Source: Chloroflexota bacterium
Lineage (GTDB): Bacteria > Chloroflexota > Dehalococcoidia > Lucifugimonadales > GCA-2719675
DNA length: 60,185 nt
Reading direction: 5' to 3'
Assembly (NCBI GenBank): GCA_002719675.1
Contig: PBID01000009.1
Span: 1 to 60,185 of the forward strand
Shown here: piece by piece, positions 25,579 through 33,691 of the stretch
How the letters are laid out: each line of letters opens with the position of its first letter
How positions within the stretch are numbered: the first letter of the stretch is position 1
Notes under the pieces: generated by a model
Databases searched by the model: none
What the model was told of the DNA's origin: nothing
The model's input: only the letters and a program-made list of their open reading frames with translations
Program-made: the position numbers and the translations under genes

Positions 25579-26430
25579 TTAGTCAATTTCAAAACCAGCG
25601 TACACTGAAATTTGTAAATCGAACTCGCCAACATTAATTGGCGTTGAGCTTCCTTCAGCAAAAGCAGCCATACTTCTGAATTGCTCTTGATACTGTGTTT
25701 GGACTTGGCCTCTTTCAGAAATATATATCAAATTCCCTAGTTTCACTTTAGAAAATTCTGCATACATGTTAGCTTTTTGAATGGCGTCTTCTATAGCACT
25801 TGAAAGCAAGGTTTTTTGATATTGCTTAGTGTTTTCAATTGTGAAATTGACACTATTTATTTTTATGGTAACTTGTTCTCTTTTAGTTTTAGGTTTGATT
25901 GTAGCTTCCACAACTATAATTTCATCAATTAATTTTCCGATCGAATCTAAATCTTTTAATTTTATAGAAATTATATTTGTAACTGTATAACCTACTAGTA
26001 TTTGAGTTCTGGTTTTATCATCCCAGGCATACTTAGCTTGTACATTAAATCTTGTGGTTGTAATGTCTTTTTCTTGGATTCCTTTAGATTTAATTACTTC
26101 GTTGATTTCTTCCATAGCTAATTTTGCTGTAATGAGCGCAGGCTGGGAATAACATGTTTTTATGGCACCTTGTCTGCATGGATTTGTTACCTCCACTCCT
26201 GCAGAAATTATGGCTAAATCTGGTTTCACAGAGAGTTTGCCTTTGCCTGTTACCCAGATACCACTTTGATTGTTATTTCCAAATTGTTGAGGAAGACTAA
26301 ACTCAGCTTTGATTGGAGTTGAAAGGTTAGGCGTAACATTTTGTGGTTTTTGTGCTTGAGTACACCCTAACAGGACAAAAATTGTAAAGAAACTTATAAT
26401 TTTTATGAATTGATATTTATTCATATTCAT
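25579..26430 (-). CDS. SIMPL-domain lipoprotein (DUF541)
   Basis: 283 aa. Signal peptide with lipobox VLLGC, then the DUF541/SIMPL domain: GIWVTGKGKLSVKPDLAIISAGVE, the long helix with ITAKLAMEEINEVI, ITTTRFNVQAKYAWDD and a C-terminal YAEFSKVKLGNLIYISE. It is probably a membrane-anchored extracytoplasmic protein. The family has roles in stress or signalling that are poorly defined. An extra Cys-containing segment (NPCRQGAIKTC) could form a local disulfide. Confidence 0.88.
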   Translation of the reverse strand: MNMNKYQFIKIISFFTIFVLLGCTQAQKPQNVTPNLSTPIKAEFSLPQQFGNNNQSGIWVTGKGKLSVKPDLAIISAGVEVTNPCRQGAIKTCYSQPALITAKLAMEEINEVIKSKGIQEKDITTTRFNVQAKYAWDDKTRTQILVGYTVTNIISIKLKDLDSIGKLIDEIIVVEATIKPKTKREQVTIKINSVNFTIENTKQYQKTLLSSAIEDAIQKANMYAEFSKVKLGNLIYISERGQVQTQYQEQFRSMAAFAEGSSTPINVGEFDLQISVYAGFEID

Positions 26431-26433
26431 ATC

Positions 26434-26558
26434 CTGATTTGTTGTTTTATATCAATGATATCGTTTACCAAGGTGCCTTCGAGTATAATATAATAGTTAT
26501 TTGTATCTGCATAGTGTAAGTATAATATGAGAATATTAATAAGAGAGATACTTGAGAC
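26434..26558 (+). repeat. Direct repeat, copy A: duplicated lepB promoter and first codons
   Basis: 125 bp collinear without gaps with 27311-27435; I count nine mismatches. It contains the promoter region, the ATG equivalent at 26527 and the first 10-11 lepB codons. After that the sequence diverges completely. Confidence 0.9.
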
Positions 26559-26601
26559 GTTTTTCTCAATACAAATCATTATTGATAGTTCAGGGGTGAC
26601 A
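26527..26601 (+). pseudogene. Truncated lepB start fragment
   Basis: ATG followed by codons for MRILIREILET, as in lepB at 27404, then unrelated residues; the frame runs on to a stop inside the 3' part of the 226-aa gene on the other strand. It is a remnant left by the duplication. Transcription from its intact promoter would run antisense into the 226-aa gene. Confidence 0.6.
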
Positions 26602-26603
26602 AT

Positions 26604-27284
26604 TCAAAGTAAGCTGAGCGCTTCATCCAGACTTACTGTACGGAAAGATTGTTCGACGTAAGATCCGTTTAGATTGTTTGCCCACGCAGACTTTATTTCC
26701 TGTATTTCTGCTTTATTCTCCGATTCCATAGAGTCAAATACCTGATCGACCCAACCTATATATTCATCGTATAAGGGTTTATTAGGACAACGTACTATTA
26801 GGTCAGCATTTGAAACTTCACCTTTAAATGAATATACATAACAGGTATCAATATTTCTTTTCGCGCTAGCCATCTGGATTTTATGAAATTCGGAATCTTT
26901 TTTTACTCCTTCAGGGACGACTAATACGTTTATGCCTCGGTCGTTAATTGCGTCGAGCCTATCTTGGGGATCATCTCCTATATCCACATGCTTGTTATCC
27001 GGGTATATATCTAACATCGAATAGCTTGCCTTCGGACTATTGTGTTGGAATGAGAAAAAATCTGGATATGCAAAAAACTCTTCTTTAGTTGCTCGGTATG
27101 TGTTGTAAAATGCAGTGGCATGCGCCATCACCAAGTTTACAGATCCTATACCTTCTATGCCATTTTCGGCTACAAATCCTAGTCTACGTGTATTTGACCA
27201 CCCTTTAAAAAAATCCTCATGGTTTTGAGGAGAGCCTTTAACGAATAATTCAAAATCACAACTGCGAAGAACAGCGCTGTGCAT
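26604..27284 (-). CDS. Protein of unknown function, probably acquired (226 aa)
   Basis: No family is recognised. 226 aa, mixed alpha/beta character, no signal peptide or membrane helix. It has conserved-looking aromatic/acidic stretches and a C-terminal helix. A good SD (AAAGGAG) precedes the ATG. Base composition is visibly less AT-rich than its neighbours, with frequent GC-ending codons. It is flanked by two copies of the lepB 5' region in direct orientation and lies antisense to them. Together these suggest insertion of foreign DNA. Confidence 0.75.
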   Translation of the reverse strand: MHSAVLRSCDFELFVKGSPQNHEDFFKGWSNTRRLGFVAENGIEGIGSVNLVMAHATAFYNTYRATKEEFFAYPDFFSFQHNSPKASYSMLDIYPDNKHVDIGDDPQDRLDAINDRGINVLVVPEGVKKDSEFHKIQMASAKRNIDTCYVYSFKGEVSNADLIVRCPNKPLYDEYIGWVDQVFDSMESENKAEIQEIKSAWANNLNGSYVEQSFRTVSLDEALSLL

Positions 27285-27310
27285 TTTGATGCTCCTTTTC
27301 AGTTAATTTA

Positions 27311-27435
27311 CTGATTTATTGTTTTATATCAATGATACTGTTTATCAAGGTGTCTTCGGATATACTATAATAGTTATTTGTATCTGCATAGTGTAAGTAT
27401 AATATGAGAATATTAATAAGAGAAATACTTGAGAC
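27311..27435 (+). repeat. Direct repeat, copy B: functional lepB promoter and start
   Basis: The copy that continues into intact lepB. It carries TATAAT at 27366-27371 and another TATAAT abutting the ATG at 27404. See copy A at 26434-26558. Confidence 0.9.
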
Positions 27436-27979
27436 TTTGGTTTTAGCCTTATTTATTTTTCTAGTCCTACAATTTAGTGTTAAAAATTATCGAGTTCAGG
27501 GTAGTAGCATGTACCCTGGGTTTGAACCTGGGCAATATTTGTTCGTGAATTCGGTAGTGTATTTCAGATTTGATATTTTAAAACTTGGTGATTTTGGTGA
27601 TTTTTTCGAGACTCAACTTGGTGAAAAATATTCTTTCATTTTTGGGGCTCCTTCTTATGGTGACTTAGTTGTTTTTAAATCTCCTGTTGATCAAAAAAAC
27701 TTGATCAAAAGAGTTATTGGATTGCCGGGAGATACGATCGAGATTAAACGAGGTGAGGTTTATTTAAATGGGAGTCTTCTATCTGAGGAATATGTTAAGA
27801 ATAGAGACACTATGTTTTTTGATAAAATTGATGTTTTAGATGATGAAATATTCGTTTTAGGTGATAATCGTATTTCAAGTTATGATTCCAGATTTTGGGG
27901 TAAATTACCCGTAGAAAATATTATTGGTAAAGCTTGGTTAAGGTATTGGCCTACAAATTCTTTTGGCTTAGTTAAATGA
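27404..27979 (+). CDS. lepB: Signal peptidase I
   Basis: 191 aa with one N-terminal membrane anchor (about 8-26). The catalytic Ser35 is in QGSSMYPG and the general-base Lys102 in LIKRVIGLPGD; GDNRISSYDSR (box E) and the C-terminal GKAWLRYWP complete the signature. It cleaves signal peptides at the membrane surface. The ATG directly follows a TATAAT, but the TATAAT at 27366 gives a more normal leader of roughly 25-30 nt. Its 5' region is duplicated upstream. Confidence 0.96.
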   Translation: MRILIREILETLVLALFIFLVLQFSVKNYRVQGSSMYPGFEPGQYLFVNSVVYFRFDILKLGDFGDFFETQLGEKYSFIFGAPSYGDLVVFKSPVDQKNLIKRVIGLPGDTIEIKRGEVYLNGSLLSEEYVKNRDTMFFDKIDVLDDEIFVLGDNRISSYDSRFWGKLPVENIIGKAWLRYWPTNSFGLVK

Positions 27980-28078
27980 TTGCTTAGAAAACGCGATTCT
28001 TGATACTATGAATAATGTGATATATGTTTTCCTTGAAGTAATTTGATTGAATACTTTAATATTAGTTGTGGTTATTTT

Positions 28079-28151
28079 GGGCCCGTAGCTCAGTTGGTAG
28101 AGCATCGGACTTTTAATCCGAGTGTCGAGAGTTCGAATCTCTCCGGGCTCA
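28079..28151 (+). tRNA. tRNA-Lys (anticodon TTT)
   Basis: 73 nt with full cloverleaf: acceptor GGGCCCG/CGGGCTC with one G-U pair, D-loop AGCTCAGTTGGTAGAG, anticodon stem TCGGA/TCCGA with loop CTTTTAA (anticodon TTT), T-loop GTTCGAATC and discriminator A. CCA is not encoded. No other tRNA is adjacent. Confidence 0.97.
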
Positions 28152-28163
28152 CACCTATAAAGC

Positions 28164-28210
28164 CCTAGCTAATAACCACATCCCATCAACGGATGTGATT
28201 ATTAGCTAGG
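28164..28210 (+). repeat. Strong inverted repeat after tRNA-Lys
   Basis: 20-bp arms (28164-28183 and 28191-28210) with one mismatch and a 7-nt loop. There is no T-run, so it is not a classical terminator. TGTGGTTATT just upstream of the tRNA (28067-28076) is perfectly complementary to part of the left arm, so an alternative fold could enclose the tRNA in the precursor. Confidence 0.75.
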
Positions 28211-28261
28211 ACATCAGTCATGACATCACTTAACTTTATTTCGGGGTAATTTTTTTAAAGG

Positions 28262-28267
28262 TATAAT
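28262..28267 (+). promoter_or_regulatory. -10 element (TATAAT) for leaderless 666-aa lipoprotein
   Basis: TATAAT ends 8 nt before the ATG at 28276, with no Shine-Dalgarno between, matching the other leaderless starts in this window. Confidence 0.5.
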
Positions 28268-28275
28268 TTGAGATT

Positions 28276-30276
28276 ATGAAATTAATTAAGATATTTTTAG
28301 TAACATTTATTATTATTTTGATTGCTGCTTGTGATAACCAATCTACACCCAGCTCTGTTGTTAAAGGCGAAACGTCAACTCCTGCTAGAGAAGATGATCA
28401 AAAAGACAAACGAGAAGATGATCAAAAAGACAAGCGAGAAGATGATCAAAAAGACAAGCGAGAAGATGATCAAAAAGACAAGCGAGAAGATAATCAGGCT
28501 GCAAAGAGTCAAGTGAATAATTGGAGAGAAGTTTATAATTTGCCGTATTCTATTTCATGTATGGATGAGAGACTGGGTAGTTCAGTGGTGAGAGAATTTC
28601 AAATGGGCAAAAGGGGTCCAACTCAGGAAGAAATTAATCAAGTTAAGACGTGTGATGTTTTAAAAGACGATCAAAAGGATAAGCGAGAAGACGATCAAAA
28701 AGACAAACGAGAAGATGATGATAGAGATGATATGAGTGTTGAGGAACGTATTGAAGACATTCGTTCTATACATGGTGGTTGGATTAGGACTGAAGATCCT
28801 AAAAATGATCAATTTATTCTCGGATATATACCAACTGCAGATGAATGGAGATGTGGAGTTGAAGCTGTTGGTGTAACAATTTTGAGGGCTATCAAAGATG
28901 GTAAACATTTAATTACAGATGAACAAAACCAAAAACTTCAACCATGCTTTAGGGCTTCTCCAGAGTCTTTAGCTCATCCATTAACTCAAGTATGGGGAGG
29001 TCATTGTATCCCTTTGGAGGTATTTTTGGAATTTCTGGATTATTATCGACCATCATGGGAACAATTGGAGTGCCATTTGAAAGATTTAGAAAGATATGAA
29101 ATGCCTAATCAAGTAAGGTACGTGATGTTTGCTGATCCTTATGGAATTAGAAATAGCAAATCTACTCTATTTCCTGCAATTTGGGATAGGATAATGACAG
29201 ATTCATATTTTGCTGATTTAGATCAAAATTTTTCTCCATCTATGGGGAATATGTCCATGCCTCCATCTTATGACGAAGAATACAATAGTATGAAATGTCC
29301 TCAAGCTTCTCTAGATTCAAGCGGAAAATACAAACTTGATGAGTATTGGTTGGACCAGGAAATTCGGGGTGCTATGGTAGCTTTTATCATAGAGAAAAAG
29401 AAAGGTCGCAGAATTTATGCTGATCTTGATATGTGTTCAAATGCTTATATAGTTCAGGGTGATATTAAAGATTATGAGATAGACCTTAAGGATGTACAAG
29501 AATTTAAGGAATTTGCATTAAACATTTCAGTACCTGCTTATATTATGAAAGCTAAAGGGGCTGAAAAAGCGAAAGCTGAAATGATTCAATTAAATAGCAT
29601 TTTAAATACGGAAATTGAAGTACCTTTTAGTCAATATTCTTTTTTATATAATTTACCCAAATCACAACAAGTTGAATTAGCACAATGGTACTTAGACATT
29701 GTTATTGCTGAAGTAAGGAAATATTTTAAAGGTTATATCTGGGTAGCCTCGAATGTTCATTACGATGATGGTCATCCAGATTTTCCTGGAAGTCATTTGA
29801 ACCCAACTTATGGGCAACATTGGAAAAATCTTTCTTTTGCAGAAGCAGATCATGTAAGTTTCACTTTAGATGGCAGTTGTGATTTTAGACACGTAGAAAG
29901 ATTCTTAGATGTACAACTTGAAGCGATCATGGAGATCGTAAAACGAGATAATGTTACATGGAGTGCTTTGCCAGGATTCTTTAAGAGATCCCAAGGACCT
30001 GAATTTGTTAAGGGTTGTAAAGATGAATTTGATTCTAGAGAAGTTGAAATGCATCAAATCTATATTTCCAAACAAGAAACTCTTCCAATTAAACCTTATT
30101 TTCTTAATATACTAGGCCCTCCTAGAAGTTGGACAAAAATTGATGAGGGATATTCACCTACTCAATCTGATGCTTCGAGAGGAGATTGGGAACTTTTCAG
30201 TTTGGATGTGATGGAAAAACCAGCTGCAGTACTAGAACTTTGGATGGAATACGCTAAAAAACATGTGATTAATTAG
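28276..30276 (+). CDS. Large repeat-bearing lipoprotein of unknown function
   Basis: 666 aa. Signal peptide with lipobox IAAC. Residues about 39-75 carry four EDDQKDKR octads, with two more at about 128-150. The rest is a large globular region, perhaps a TIM-barrel-like glycosidase fold: it has FKGYIWVASNVHYDDG, FAEADHVSFTLDG, and a helix-rich region with several Cys (SISCMDE, CGVEAVG, GGHCIPLE, MKCPQ, MCSN, GSCDF). Probably extracytoplasmic and membrane-anchored. A glycoside hydrolase role is speculative. Confidence 0.72.
   Translation: MKLIKIFLVTFIIILIAACDNQSTPSSVVKGETSTPAREDDQKDKREDDQKDKREDDQKDKREDDQKDKREDNQAAKSQVNNWREVYNLPYSISCMDERLGSSVVREFQMGKRGPTQEEINQVKTCDVLKDDQKDKREDDQKDKREDDDRDDMSVEERIEDIRSIHGGWIRTEDPKNDQFILGYIPTADEWRCGVEAVGVTILRAIKDGKHLITDEQNQKLQPCFRASPESLAHPLTQVWGGHCIPLEVFLEFLDYYRPSWEQLECHLKDLERYEMPNQVRYVMFADPYGIRNSKSTLFPAIWDRIMTDSYFADLDQNFSPSMGNMSMPPSYDEEYNSMKCPQASLDSSGKYKLDEYWLDQEIRGAMVAFIIEKKKGRRIYADLDMCSNAYIVQGDIKDYEIDLKDVQEFKEFALNISVPAYIMKAKGAEKAKAEMIQLNSILNTEIEVPFSQYSFLYNLPKSQQVELAQWYLDIVIAEVRKYFKGYIWVASNVHYDDGHPDFPGSHLNPTYGQHWKNLSFAEADHVSFTLDGSCDFRHVERFLDVQLEAIMEIVKRDNVTWSALPGFFKRSQGPEFVKGCKDEFDSREVEMHQIYISKQETLPIKPYFLNILGPPRSWTKIDEGYSPTQSDASRGDWELFSLDVMEKPAAVLELWMEYAKKHVIN
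28390..28485 (+). repeat. 24-bp tandem repeat (four units) encoding EDDQKDKR
   Basis: Four nearly identical 24-bp units; a degenerate fifth follows. Two further copies occur inside the same gene at about 28657-28728. The alternating acid/base octads would form a highly charged, possibly single-helix, linker behind the lipid anchor. Confidence 0.88.
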
Positions 30277-30298
30277 TTAGAATAATTGTTCTTGAATT

Positions 30299-31819
30299 TT
30301 AGTCTAAAATTTTTTCAGTGTCTTCAGTTTGGATTTGCCATTTTTTAATTTTATTTTCCATTAGCTCAATTCTAGATTTGCAAGATGGATCAGAAATTTT
30401 GTTGATTAGTTCACTAGGGTCGTTATTTAAATCAAATAATTCGGAAGAGTCATTTGGGGCAACAGTTAATTTCCATCGGTCAGAAGAAACGATACACCTT
30501 CTAGGAGTTGAACTTATCCCGTTTTTGTCATCTTGGGTGACGCCAATTGTTTGCTTATTTAAATCTATATTCCCGACACCATTCCACTCGTAAAACACAT
30601 CATTATCATCTAAATTTTCTTGACCCAGCAATACTTTTTTCTTGCTTGATCCTTGTAAATTTTCTGGTATTTTTTGATCAATCAAATCTAATAAAGTAGG
30701 GAGTAGGTCTACGAGGCTAATGCTACCTGAAACAAATTTTTGTTCTTTTGATATCCATGGTACTTTGATTAATAATGGAACTTTTGAAGATTCTTCATAA
30801 AATGACCTTTTCTGCAAGTGTCTATGATCGCCAAGCATGTCTCCATGATCACTTGTAAAAACTACTATGGTATTTTCTGATTGGCCAGATTCAGAAAGAG
30901 CATCTAAAACCTTACCAACATATTTATCTAATAAAGTAACATTTGCCATATAATTTGCCCGTAATTCTCTCCATCCCATTTCATCAGATAAATCATAACA
31001 ATCATCACATGATGTGATTGAATCATTTACATGAACACTTTTATGAACACCATCAATAAATGATTTATTAAACCCAGTTTCATCATCTTCTGCCCTTGAT
31101 GTATTGTAGTGTGAAACATTTTCGGGTTTTTTAGCAAATGCAGGTCCAACAGGAATTTTTTCAGGATCGTATAAACCATTTAATGGTCCAGTAAAAGGTG
31201 AATGAGGTTCATAAAAGTTTGCAAGTAATAAAAACGGTTTTGTATTTTCTTTGATATCTAATATTTCTTTTGATGTAATCTCTGAAATAAAACTAGCTTG
31301 AGTGAGTTCCTCTGGAAGATTATTTTGAAAAACTGCAAATATTTGTTGATTTTCTTCAACCTTATTAGTGTCTGGAAAATTAACCCCTTTAGAAATAAGC
31401 CATTTATGATAATCAGAAAGGTCTGAATAATCATTTCCTTCTATTTGGGGAAAATGAGCTGTTGTCATTTTTTCGAACCCTTGTTGAGGTTCTGTATGGT
31501 GCCATTTACCATGACAAATTTTTTGATAGTCATCAGGTATCAATTCAGTTATTGTTTTTGTGCCAGAATTTAAACGAATTCCATTCCCAACCGCACCGTG
31601 AGTGTGCGGGTACAATCCAGTTAAAATAGAAGCTCTGGAAGGTGCACAAACAGGTTGAGTCACATAAGCATTCTCAAAAACGAAGGAATCTTTTGCCAAA
31701 CTATTTAGATTTGGAGTTTTTATCCAATCATTACCATAGCAACTTAAAGTATCGAATCGTTGCTGATCACTGTTGATAATTAGGATATTTGGTCTTGTTT
31801 GCAATTTAGAAACCTTCAT
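30299..31819 (-). CDS. Type I sulfatase (arylsulfatase family)
   Basis: 506 aa. The formylglycine site is CAPSRASILTG (Cys58; C-x-P-S-R), and the metal site starts NILIINSDQQRFD. Other family marks are HGKWHHTEP and VVFTSDHGDMLGDH. It hydrolyses sulfate esters, likely of algal or marine polysaccharides. It needs a formylglycine-generating enzyme, not seen here. No signal peptide is evident, suggesting cytoplasmic action on imported substrates. It is divergent from the SH3-like lipoprotein at 31968. Confidence 0.93.
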   Translation of the reverse strand: MKVSKLQTRPNILIINSDQQRFDTLSCYGNDWIKTPNLNSLAKDSFVFENAYVTQPVCAPSRASILTGLYPHTHGAVGNGIRLNSGTKTITELIPDDYQKICHGKWHHTEPQQGFEKMTTAHFPQIEGNDYSDLSDYHKWLISKGVNFPDTNKVEENQQIFAVFQNNLPEELTQASFISEITSKEILDIKENTKPFLLLANFYEPHSPFTGPLNGLYDPEKIPVGPAFAKKPENVSHYNTSRAEDDETGFNKSFIDGVHKSVHVNDSITSCDDCYDLSDEMGWRELRANYMANVTLLDKYVGKVLDALSESGQSENTIVVFTSDHGDMLGDHRHLQKRSFYEESSKVPLLIKVPWISKEQKFVSGSISLVDLLPTLLDLIDQKIPENLQGSSKKKVLLGQENLDDNDVFYEWNGVGNIDLNKQTIGVTQDDKNGISSTPRRCIVSSDRWKLTVAPNDSSELFDLNNDPSELINKISDPSCKSRIELMENKIKKWQIQTEDTEKILD

Positions 31820-31904
31820 ACATAAAATATTAGTAATTTCACATATTTAATAATATCGCTGAATTTAAAGCAAGTATGTTCTTTCCCTCATGGTTTGATT
31901 GATG

Positions 31905-31932
31905 TTGCTTCTTGCTAAATCAAGTGTATAAT
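31905..31932 (+). promoter_or_regulatory. Promoter of the lipoprotein gene at 31968
   Basis: TTGCTT at 31905-31910, a 16-bp spacer and TATAAT at 31927-31932. The transcript would have a short leader with a GAGGGG ribosome binding site. Confidence 0.45.
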
Positions 31933-31967
31933 TTGCAATTATTTAGACTAAGAAAAATGAGGGGATA

Positions 31968-32441
31968 ATGAAATCTTTCCTTATATTAAATACTTTGATT
32001 ATTTTGATTGTTTTTTCTTTTAGTTGTGGTGATCAAGGCGAGTCAGGGCCTAAATTTGGAACTGGCACATTAAAACAAGCTGTGTATAACCTCAACAAGG
32101 CCCCATCAAATCCTAATTCTGATACTGGGACAACTGGAAGAGTTGATAGATTTGTTGATTTACCTTTATTGTTATGGCCATCTTTTGAATATAGACGGAT
32201 TCCTAGAGTTGTGGAAAAGGATAAAGTGGAACATTGTTTAATTACTGAATCTGAAGGTGCTCAATTACAGCCTGGCACAAAAGTAGAAGTTATTGATGAG
32301 GCTAGATGTTTTTACGTCCGTTTAAATTACAAAGACGGGATACCTAGATCATATACGACTACATTCGCGCAAATAAGAGTGATAGAAACAGGCGAAGAAG
32401 GATGGACATGGTCTAAAGCTATTGAGTTTGACAAAGAGTAA
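31968..32441 (+). CDS. SH3-like EGWTW-family lipoprotein, subfamily B
   Basis: 157 aa. Lipobox FSFSC, then PKFGTGTLKQ, VDLPLLLWPSFEYRRI, HCLITESEG, GTKVEVIDEARCFYVRL and EEGWTWSKAIEFDKE. Very close to the lipoproteins at 38617 and 50850, sharing the N-terminal GTGxLKQ and LPLLLWPSFEY segments as well as the C-terminal domain. Conserved Cys residues are those in HCLI and ARC. Function unknown; membrane-anchored, extracytoplasmic. Confidence 0.82.
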   Translation: MKSFLILNTLIILIVFSFSCGDQGESGPKFGTGTLKQAVYNLNKAPSNPNSDTGTTGRVDRFVDLPLLLWPSFEYRRIPRVVEKDKVEHCLITESEGAQLQPGTKVEVIDEARCFYVRLNYKDGIPRSYTTTFAQIRVIETGEEGWTWSKAIEFDKE

Positions 32442-32470
32442 ATTCTGTTTTGTTTTCAATTTAGCAACTT

Positions 32471-33691
32471 TCATCTAATTTTTGATTTTTGCTTCAAATG
32501 TTTGGAAAGAGCCAAACTTGTTGGCAAGATTAGTGATGTCACAACCCCCATTATTAACACTGTCATCTTTAATCCTATTTGATCCGCAATAAAGCCGTAG
32601 GATAGAGGTGCTGCCACTGTACCTATTTCGTTTGTGGTGTAGAAATAACCGTAATAACGTGCCCGTCGTTGTACTGGTATAAATTTAGCAACGGTTGCAT
32701 AAAGAACACTCGATGTCCCGTTTAATCCAACTCCGATAATTAATGCTAGAGGCCATAGTGAAATAGTTGGGGCTATTAAGGTTGATATCAGTAGAACGGT
32801 AGTAATTCCTTTTGTTAGCCATATCAGTGGGATAGTTCCTACTCTTTCATCCAACCATCCACATACGTACTTTCCTGATGCTCCTCCAGCAAATAGCAAA
32901 AATAGCATTAATGTAGTTTGACTTTCTGTTATACCTCTTTCGATCAGTATGAAGGGAAATAATATTAACGTTCCACTTCTAACAGCGCTATCTAATATTC
33001 CTATAACAGTTAATACAATAAATCCAGATAACTTAGACTCTGACCGGTTCTGTTCAGTAGTTGATGATGAAACTTGCGGCATGGGTTTTCCCAGATCTAA
33101 TTTATTTTTTAATGGGATTACAGCTGCCATTAAGAAAAGTCCAAGAGTTCCCACAATCCAGAGTACGGTACGCCATGTGCCAAATAGAAGAAGTCCTGCT
33201 GCAGAAAGGGGCGCGAGCATTTTGCCTAAATCTCCAGCAAAATTAACTGTTCCAACTGCTGATGATCTTCCGGAAGATTCGTAGGCTCGTGATACCATGC
33301 TTGAGGCGAGAGGATGCTGAGTTCCGCCTCCTAACCCTCCAATAATGGTCATAGAAATAAGTGACCAGAAACCTGGCATTACGGACATTCCAATTAAACC
33401 AATGGAGACCCAAATATTTCCTCCCAGCAACATCCAAAATTCCCCTATATGTTCGGCCAAAAACCCTGCGGGAATCTGGAGAACTGCTGAGGTTCCAGCG
33501 AAAGCAGACCGCAATATGCCAATTTCTGTATAGTTGAGTTGGAGGTCATTTTTAATGGTGGGTAACAGAGGTATTAAGATTAGGAAAAATAAATCGCTTA
33601 AAATGTGTGTTGTCGAACCGAACAGGAGTACTCTTCGTGGTGGAATCGATCGTGGTTCGATTTTTCGATTTTTCTGAGATGTTATTGTCAT
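32471..33691 (-). CDS. MFS transporter
   Basis: 406 aa with about 12 membrane helices. Marks include DLFFLILIPLLP in helix 1, a conserved GGLGGGTQHP stretch and a central hydrophilic loop around residues 200-215. It probably exports or imports a small organic solute. Translation is coupled to the upstream isomerase gene (ATGA overlap at 33688-33691). Base composition is higher in G+C than most of the window, like the isomerase, suggesting the pair arrived together. Confidence 0.88.
   Translation of the reverse strand: MTITSQKNRKIEPRSIPPRRVLLFGSTTHILSDLFFLILIPLLPTIKNDLQLNYTEIGILRSAFAGTSAVLQIPAGFLAEHIGEFWMLLGGNIWVSIGLIGMSVMPGFWSLISMTIIGGLGGGTQHPLASSMVSRAYESSGRSSAVGTVNFAGDLGKMLAPLSAAGLLLFGTWRTVLWIVGTLGLFLMAAVIPLKNKLDLGKPMPQVSSSTTEQNRSESKLSGFIVLTVIGILDSAVRSGTLILFPFILIERGITESQTTLMLFLLFAGGASGKYVCGWLDERVGTIPLIWLTKGITTVLLISTLIAPTISLWPLALIIGVGLNGTSSVLYATVAKFIPVQRRARYYGYFYTTNEIGTVAAPLSYGFIADQIGLKMTVLIMGVVTSLILPTSLALSKHLKQKSKIR

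Noticed and set aside
28164-28210. Inverted repeat after tRNA-Lys as a simple terminator
   Set aside because: No U-tract follows the stem, so it is listed as an inverted repeat of unknown role.
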